The notes under the pieces are model-generated. The model ran no database searches. It was not told the origin of the DNA and worked only from the letters and a program-made list of their open reading frames with translations. The position numbers were made by a program, and so were the translations under genes. From JANQOH01 sp965200095 (GTDB taxonomy: Bacteria > Pseudomonadota > Alphaproteobacteria > UBA7887), in contig OZ241350.1 in assembly GCA_965200095.1 (NCBI GenBank), forward strand, positions 1,798,001-1,862,000: a stretch of DNA of 64,000 nucleotides, in the 5' to 3' direction. Of this stretch, positions 59,769 to 64,000 are shown one piece after another. Numbering within the stretch: the first letter of the stretch is position 1; each line of letters starts with the position of its first letter.

Positions 59769-62375
59769 TCATTGCGGCGCCGCCGCGTGCCCACCGACGA
59801 AATCGAAGCGGTCCTCCCAGGCGCGAACCCCGTCGGGCTCGAATTGACCGGTCGCAATAGACAAAATCGGGTAATCCGGCAATTTTCGAACAGCAACGCA
59901 ATTTCCTTCAAGATAGCGACCGGACTCTGAGAATGTGAAGTCGAGATTGTCAACCCCGTAGCGCCGGCGATGGTCCGGCAGGTCGTCCGGATGGACCGGG
60001 AACACATGAAGAAAAAAAGCGTTCTTCACGTCTCTGGCTTCGCATTGCGTCCTCTCATAGATGACGTGGTTTTCAGCAATATAAACATCGTAATCGGACC
60101 GGATCGCAGGCGATCCGGCGTTCCCGAGTAGCCTTTCGATATCGGTATCGTCCATTCCGGGATTATCGACCAGGTTCACGCGGCCCTCCCAGATACCGGC
60201 TCCGCTCACACGCATGAACTCGCCGGTGCGGATGGAGGCGATGGGGTAATCCGGCAAGGGGCGGGCCACGATGCGATTTCCATCGATTTCACGGACATAC
60301 TCCGCAAAAGAAAAATCGAGATTGTCGAATCCAAAACGCCGACGGTAAGTAGACAGGTTGTCGGAATTGACCGGAAAGATATGCAAAAAGAACCGGGTGG
60401 GCGATTCATCCGGATCCGTCGGGATATCATGCGCCCCGATATTTTGCCCAGCGGCTTTTCCCTTTCGGTAGACAATATAATCGTCGATTATATACACATC
60501 GTAAGCGGATTGGATCACCGGAGAATCCAGCCTGTCAAGGAGCTCGTTGAAATTCACGGCTTTCCGGATTGACAGATCATGTTCAGGAAATTTATTGAGG
60601 ATCGATTTATCGAATCCATAAATTCCATCAAACGGCATCCACAGATCGGCGCCGACCCTCAAGGCGAACGAAGCCCTCCATAATGCTTCGATACTGCTGT
60701 CGGTCGCAGGATAAACGCGAATATTGACCCCCCTCCGTTTCAGATATCCGCGCGGCGGTCGCCTGTCGTGGGCAATTTGCCTCATATGATTGGGCGTGTT
60801 CGCAGGAGTTCGTGCGATTATCGCGTCGGTCAGGCCAGCCCTGTCGACGACTCTCAGATCCGGAAGATAATAATAGGGAATTCCAAGTGCGGCGTCGACG
60901 GCAAGCGCTTCCGCGGGGATCGACCCGCGCTCCATATCTCGATAGGGACCCCATTTTTGAATTCGTTCATCGGCGAACCTGCGATGTTCGGCGAATGTCG
61001 AAGCAATACTTTGTTTTACGGCCAGGCGGCGCAGATCGTTGGATATCGGAACGAGCACGGCCATCCCCGGCACATCCAGAAACCGTCCCGTATTCCGATC
61101 GCTGAGTTCGATGTGGAGTTTGTTGGTATAGTCGACCACCCTTGCGCCGGCCAGCAGCAACACGCCTTGAATCGCGCTGCAGTAGAACAGCACGGGAGCG
61201 AAAATTACCAACGACCATATGTTTGCTGTCGATACCGAACCGAAGCGGACAAATCGTTGCAACAACCGCGCGCTCGAGATGCGCGAACCAAGGTCGAGCA
61301 TGGCTGCGGAGATGGGAACCGACAGCGCGGGCCAGTAGAAATCGAGCGGGCGATATTCGAAATGGTCCCCGCCGACCCGCATGACGCCGAACATATGAAC
61401 GAAGATGCACAGCAGGGGCAAAGCGTAGGCGATATCCCGCCGCGACCGCCAGCGGGCGCGCAGCGCCAGAAGCGCCAGAGGGATGAGAAGGTAAAGACCG
61501 GTGTCCACAGCGGCGGCGAGGTAATAGCGGAAACCTGCCTCGTACCAGGGACGGACGATCTTGGCGTAGTATGTGTTCGGCAGCCACTCGCCATAATATG
61601 TAAGGCGAAATGCGAGATGGGCAGCGACGATGACGACGAACGGCCCAATGAGGCACGCCATCTCGCGCCAGTCGACCCACGCGGCGAATCGCCGCCAGGC
61701 AATGCGACCCGAAACCGGCGCAGACCCGGACGACGAGTCCGAACGGGGCCAATCCGCGAGCATTCGCGACACGCAGAACCAGCCGAAGCAGCACGCCGCG
61801 ATCAATATCCCCTCGGGTCGCGTCAGCGACGCCCCCGCCAGACCGGCCGATGCGGCAAGCAACCCCCAACGGCTCCCGTTGTGAACCGTCAACGCAACGA
61901 TCGCCGCCATGACGAAGAACGTGAATTGCCGCGTCTCCAGACCGCCGCCGGACGTCCACACCGCGAAGGTCGCGCTGCCGCATATCAGGCCGAGCGCCAT
62001 CCATCCCGCCAGGCCGCGGTTCCGCAGCGTCGCATCGCGCCGCACCCACCACAGCAGCAGCGCGACAACGCCCGCCGTGTAGCCGACCGACAGCCACTGC
62101 GCGACATCCTCCGGCGGCAGGCCGAATATCTTCCATATCGCCGCCAGTTCGAGCACCCAGAGGAAGCTGGAATAGCCCTCGACGCGCTCTCCGGGATTGA
62201 AGACCAGGCCGTGGCCTTCCACGAAGTTGCGGACATAGCGGAAGGCGATGAAGGCGTCGTCGGTGATGAACCAGGAGAGGTAACTGAGGACGCCCAGCAA
62301 CGCGATCCAGGGCGCATACGACAAAACCCCCGCAACGACGGGGGCCGTCGCGAACCGGAAAGAGCGTGAAATCAT
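59769..62375 (-). CDS. GT-C membrane glycosyltransferase (arabinofuranosyltransferase-like) with two extra C-terminal domains
   Basis: An 868-residue protein. The N-terminal 400 residues have about ten membrane helices and the GT-C catalytic loop after the first helix: SWFITDDAFIAFRYVRNFVEGHGLVFNPGERVEGYSSFLWV (DD pair). This is as in polyprenyl-phosphate-sugar-dependent enzymes such as AftB. GLETRQFTFFVMAAIVAL, LTRPEGILIAACCFG and NTYYAK are further family marks. The C-terminus carries two tandem copies (residues 618-754 and 755-868) of the unnamed domain also found in the neighbouring dehydrogenase. It probably adds a pentose to a surface glycan, with DprE1/DprE2-like genes upstream supplying the donor. 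The ATG at 62373-62375 is the first start that keeps the first helix short. Confidence 0.75.
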   Translation of the reverse strand: MISRSFRFATAPVVAGVLSYAPWIALLGVLSYLSWFITDDAFIAFRYVRNFVEGHGLVFNPGERVEGYSSFLWVLELAAIWKIFGLPPEDVAQWLSVGYTAGVVALLLWWVRRDATLRNRGLAGWMALGLICGSATFAVWTSGGGLETRQFTFFVMAAIVALTVHNGSRWGLLAASAGLAGASLTRPEGILIAACCFGWFCVSRMLADWPRSDSSSGSAPVSGRIAWRRFAAWVDWREMACLIGPFVVIVAAHLAFRLTYYGEWLPNTYYAKIVRPWYEAGFRYYLAAAVDTGLYLLIPLALLALRARWRSRRDIAYALPLLCIFVHMFGVMRVGGDHFEYRPLDFYWPALSVPISAAMLDLGSRISSARLLQRFVRFGSVSTANIWSLVIFAPVLFYCSAIQGVLLLAGARVVDYTNKLHIELSDRNTGRFLDVPGMAVLVPISNDLRRLAVKQSIASTFAEHRRFADERIQKWGPYRDMERGSIPAEALAVDAALGIPYYYLPDLRVVDRAGLTDAIIARTPANTPNHMRQIAHDRRPPRGYLKRRGVNIRVYPATDSSIEALWRASFALRVGADLWMPFDGIYGFDKSILNKFPEHDLSIRKAVNFNELLDRLDSPVIQSAYDVYIIDDYIVYRKGKAAGQNIGAHDIPTDPDESPTRFFLHIFPVNSDNLSTYRRRFGFDNLDFSFAEYVREIDGNRIVARPLPDYPIASIRTGEFMRVSGAGIWEGRVNLVDNPGMDDTDIERLLGNAGSPAIRSDYDVYIAENHVIYERTQCEARDVKNAFFLHVFPVHPDDLPDHRRRYGVDNLDFTFSESGRYLEGNCVAVRKLPDYPILSIATGQFEPDGVRAWEDRFDFVGGHAAAPQ
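59772..60113 (-). other. Unnamed domain, copy B (GT-C residues 755-868)
   Basis: Begins SDYDVYIAENHVIYERTQC, then FFLHVFPVHPDDLPDHRRR, YGVDNLDFTF, GNCVAVRKLPDYPILSIATG, QF and WEDRFDF at the very C-terminus. Confidence 0.85.
60114..60524 (-). other. Unnamed domain, copy A (GT-C residues 618-754)
   Basis: Begins SAYDVYIIDDYIVYRKG, then FFLHIFPVNSDNLSTYRRR, FGFDNLDFSF, GNRIVARPLPDYPIASIRTG and WEGRVNL. The same order of motifs returns in copy B and in the dehydrogenase. Confidence 0.85.
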
Positions 62376-62757
62376 TGGAGCGCTTCCAATAAGCGAGGAA
62401 CCGATACTGGCCTCAACCCGACATATTGCGTCGCCGACCGGACGAACGGGACATGCCGCCGGAGGCGCTGCGCGACCCCGTGTCGGCTCCCGTCTCGCAG
62501 GCAAGGCTACCGCGCCGCAGCGAGCATGGCAAGGCCTCCGACATGAGGATCGCGATCTGCGTGGCTTACACCGGCCTCGGGAGCGTTCGCCGGATCGCGC
62601 GCCGCACGCGACGGCCTTCCGGTGTTTGCCGCCGTGCGCCCGGGCCGTTGACACGCCGCACGAGGGCGCAGCGTTGCGCCGTTCGACGGGGCGGGAGGTT
62701 CTTCGGAGACATGCGCCGCGGGCGATCTCCGCGCGACGCACAGGATCGTCCTCAACA
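62376..62757. other. Intergenic stretch before the GT-C gene
   Basis: 382 bp. No supported gene, relic or strong hairpin was found, only a small palindrome GGCGCAGCGTTGCGCC. The long open frame through it is a GC-bias extension of the GT-C frame. Confidence 0.5.
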
Positions 62758-63504
62758 TCACAAACGGCGCATGCGTTTGAAAATGCGCTCGGGGACAGCG
62801 CGTATGACGAACATGATCGGGCGCCAGACGCGGCGGACATAGACCGAGTCGCGACGGCGCCGGACCGCGCGGACAACCGCCTCCGCGACCTCCTCCGGGG
62901 TTGCGGTCAGCGGCCCCGGCAGGTCCATCCTCTCGGTCATCCGGGTCCGCACGAAACCGGGCTTGACCGTAACGACATGCACGCCCGAGGCGGCCATGCG
63001 GCCGCGCAAGCCGGAAAGGAACGCCGTGAACCCCGCTTTCGCCGATCCGTAGACATAGTTCGATGCGCGGCCCCGATCGCCGGCCACCGAACTGACGCCG
63101 ACCAGAACACCGCTGCCGCGCCGTTCGAAGCGCTCGGCCAGAGCTCCCGTCAGCAGCGCGGGGCCGACATAATTGGTGCGCATCGCGCGCTCCGCCGCTG
63201 CGCTGCGGCGCTCGCATTCCTTCTGGTCGCCGAGCATCCCCACGACGCAAACCGCTATGTCCGGCAGGGGATCGAGATCGCGGAGGAAAGAGGCGCCGCC
63301 CTCGTCGTCGAGCACATTGCACCGGTGCACAGCCACGGCGACCCCGGCGCGCACCCTGAGGTCCTTCGCTTCGCGCTCAAGCCGCGCCGGGTCGCGTCCG
63401 GCGAGCTGTAGCGCAGAACCGCCCCCGGCCAGCTTGCGCGCGATGGCGCAGCCGATATCCGATGTGGCGCCGATAACCAGCGCCGTTTCAACCCTGTCGT
63501 TCAT
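62758..63504 (-). CDS. SDR-family reductase, DprE2-like
   Basis: A 248-residue SDR with cofactor loop LVIGATSDIGCAIARKLA, Ser in GVSSVAGDRGRASNYVYGSAKAG (Tyr, Lys), and a C-terminus (WRPIMFVIRAVPERIFKRM) like that of decaprenylphosphoryl-2-keto-pentose reductases. With the DprE1-like gene upstream it should epimerise polyprenyl-phosphoribose to polyprenyl-phosphoarabinose. The ATG at 63502-63504 gives the usual length. 148 bp separate it from the DprE1-like gene. Confidence 0.75.
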   Translation of the reverse strand: MNDRVETALVIGATSDIGCAIARKLAGGGSALQLAGRDPARLEREAKDLRVRAGVAVAVHRCNVLDDEGGASFLRDLDPLPDIAVCVVGMLGDQKECERRSAAAERAMRTNYVGPALLTGALAERFERRGSGVLVGVSSVAGDRGRASNYVYGSAKAGFTAFLSGLRGRMAASGVHVVTVKPGFVRTRMTERMDLPGPLTATPEEVAEAVVRAVRRRRDSVYVRRVWRPIMFVIRAVPERIFKRMRRL

Positions 63505-63652
63505 CGCGTTGCGTCGCCGTCGTTTGTCTGTCCGACAAGGTCGACTGCAAACGGCGCATTGCGCCATCCGGAGGGCAACCGGCATCTTGTCCGAAGCGGC
63601 CGCGCCGACGCGGCGCTATCCGATTGGTTAGCGAAAATCCTTCGAAGGGGGG

Positions 63653-64000
63653 TCACAGCGCGAGTCTTTGCGAAAGCGCCGACGAAAACGCGGGCGCCGC
63701 TCCGGCCGCATCGGATCGGATTGCCGTGAAGGCGTCGCGACGGGGATAGCCCTCATGTATACGCTCGGCCTTGCAGCGCGCGTCCTTGGCGAGATAGACG
63801 CGACCGCCGCGCCGGTGGACGATATCGTCCAGCTCGTCGAGAAGCGCCAGGGCGCCGGCGCCGAGCGGAAAATCGAGCGCCAGAGTGTAACCCTCCATGG
63901 GGAACGACATCAGCCCGTCTCCGGCGGGGCCGAACTGCTTCAGCACGGCGAGAAACGAGCCCTGCCCGGCCGCCGCTATACGCTCCAGAAGAGCGGCGAC
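63653..64000 (-). CDS. FAD-linked oxidase, DprE1-like, C-terminal part (start outside the window)
   Basis: The last 115 codons of a VAO-type flavoprotein: SFLAVLKQFGPAGDGLMSFPMEGYTLALDFP, then LDDIVHRRGGRVYLAKDARC, GYPRRDAFTAIR and a terminal LSQRLAL. This is the pattern of decaprenylphosphoryl-beta-D-ribose 2-oxidase (DprE1). The frame is open to the window edge. The Cys near the active site in the mycobacterial enzyme cannot be checked here. Confidence 0.8.
   Translation of the reverse strand, partial: VAALLERIAAAGQGSFLAVLKQFGPAGDGLMSFPMEGYTLALDFPLGAGALALLDELDDIVHRRGGRVYLAKDARCKAERIHEGYPRRDAFTAIRSDAAGAAPAFSSALSQRLAL

Overview
The window is GC-rich, densely coded bacterial DNA, most likely from an alphaproteobacterium. 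Two things point there: the order gltX / comEC / lexA / moeA / moaC / trpC / trpD / trpG, and a GTTC-N7-GTTC SOS box in front of lexA, which is the alphaproteobacterial form. No rRNA or tRNA gene was seen, so nothing finer than class is claimed. Genes with LRR, FN3 and Calx-beta modules, an exported lactonase and many repeats would fit a host-associated or community-living organism, but that is inference.

Layout. 0-7.4 kb: housekeeping genes (gltX start, comEC, lexA, moeA, a fused trpC-moaC gene, trpD, trpG). 7.4-14.2 kb: two tandem copies of a single-polypeptide restriction-methyltransferase gene, placed between the trp genes and a Mrp-type antiporter operon (14.3-21.7 kb). The antiporter operon has three large NuoL/M/N-like subunits. 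An exported binding protein and egtD precede it, and every gene from egtD down to lexA reads leftward. 23.6-30 kb: ergothioneine genes (egtD against egtC-egtB), nadE, an HpcH-type aldolase, a NnrU-like protein and a PLP-dependent dehydratase. 30-33.1 kb: a methyltransferase-endonuclease pair flanked by about 217-bp direct repeats made from the 3' end of the dehydratase gene. 33.2-43 kb: two arrays of paired ATTCCC-N8-GGGAAT palindromes enclose two SDR genes, a luciferase-like oxidoreductase and a large LRR/FN3/Calx-beta autotransporter whose first codons contain a run of 16 G. 43-46 kb: a second Calx-beta autotransporter. 46-53.9 kb: an exported AHL-lactonase-like protein, a Gld-type ABC system, a Fur-box-preceded porin / FMN-binding / PepSY operon and pncC. 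54-57 kb: IS481-like, IS630-like and IS5-like elements around a three-repeat CRISPR remnant. 57-64 kb: a quinoprotein dehydrogenase-cytochrome fusion, a GT-C membrane glycosyltransferase and DprE2/DprE1-like genes, suggesting synthesis and use of a polyprenyl-phosphate pentose such as arabinose.

How the parts fit. trpG, trpD and trpC-moaC overlap or nearly touch and run into moeA, tying tryptophan and molybdenum-cofactor synthesis into one transcription unit that ends next to the self-regulated lexA. The egt genes are split between two divergent units. The strongest candidates for something undescribed are: (1) a roughly 110-residue domain shared by the GT-C protein (two copies) and the neighbouring dehydrogenase (one copy); (2) the TrpC-MoaC fusion; (3) the poly-G-switched LRR autotransporter between palindrome arrays; (4) the twin restriction enzymes that differ in one replaced block.
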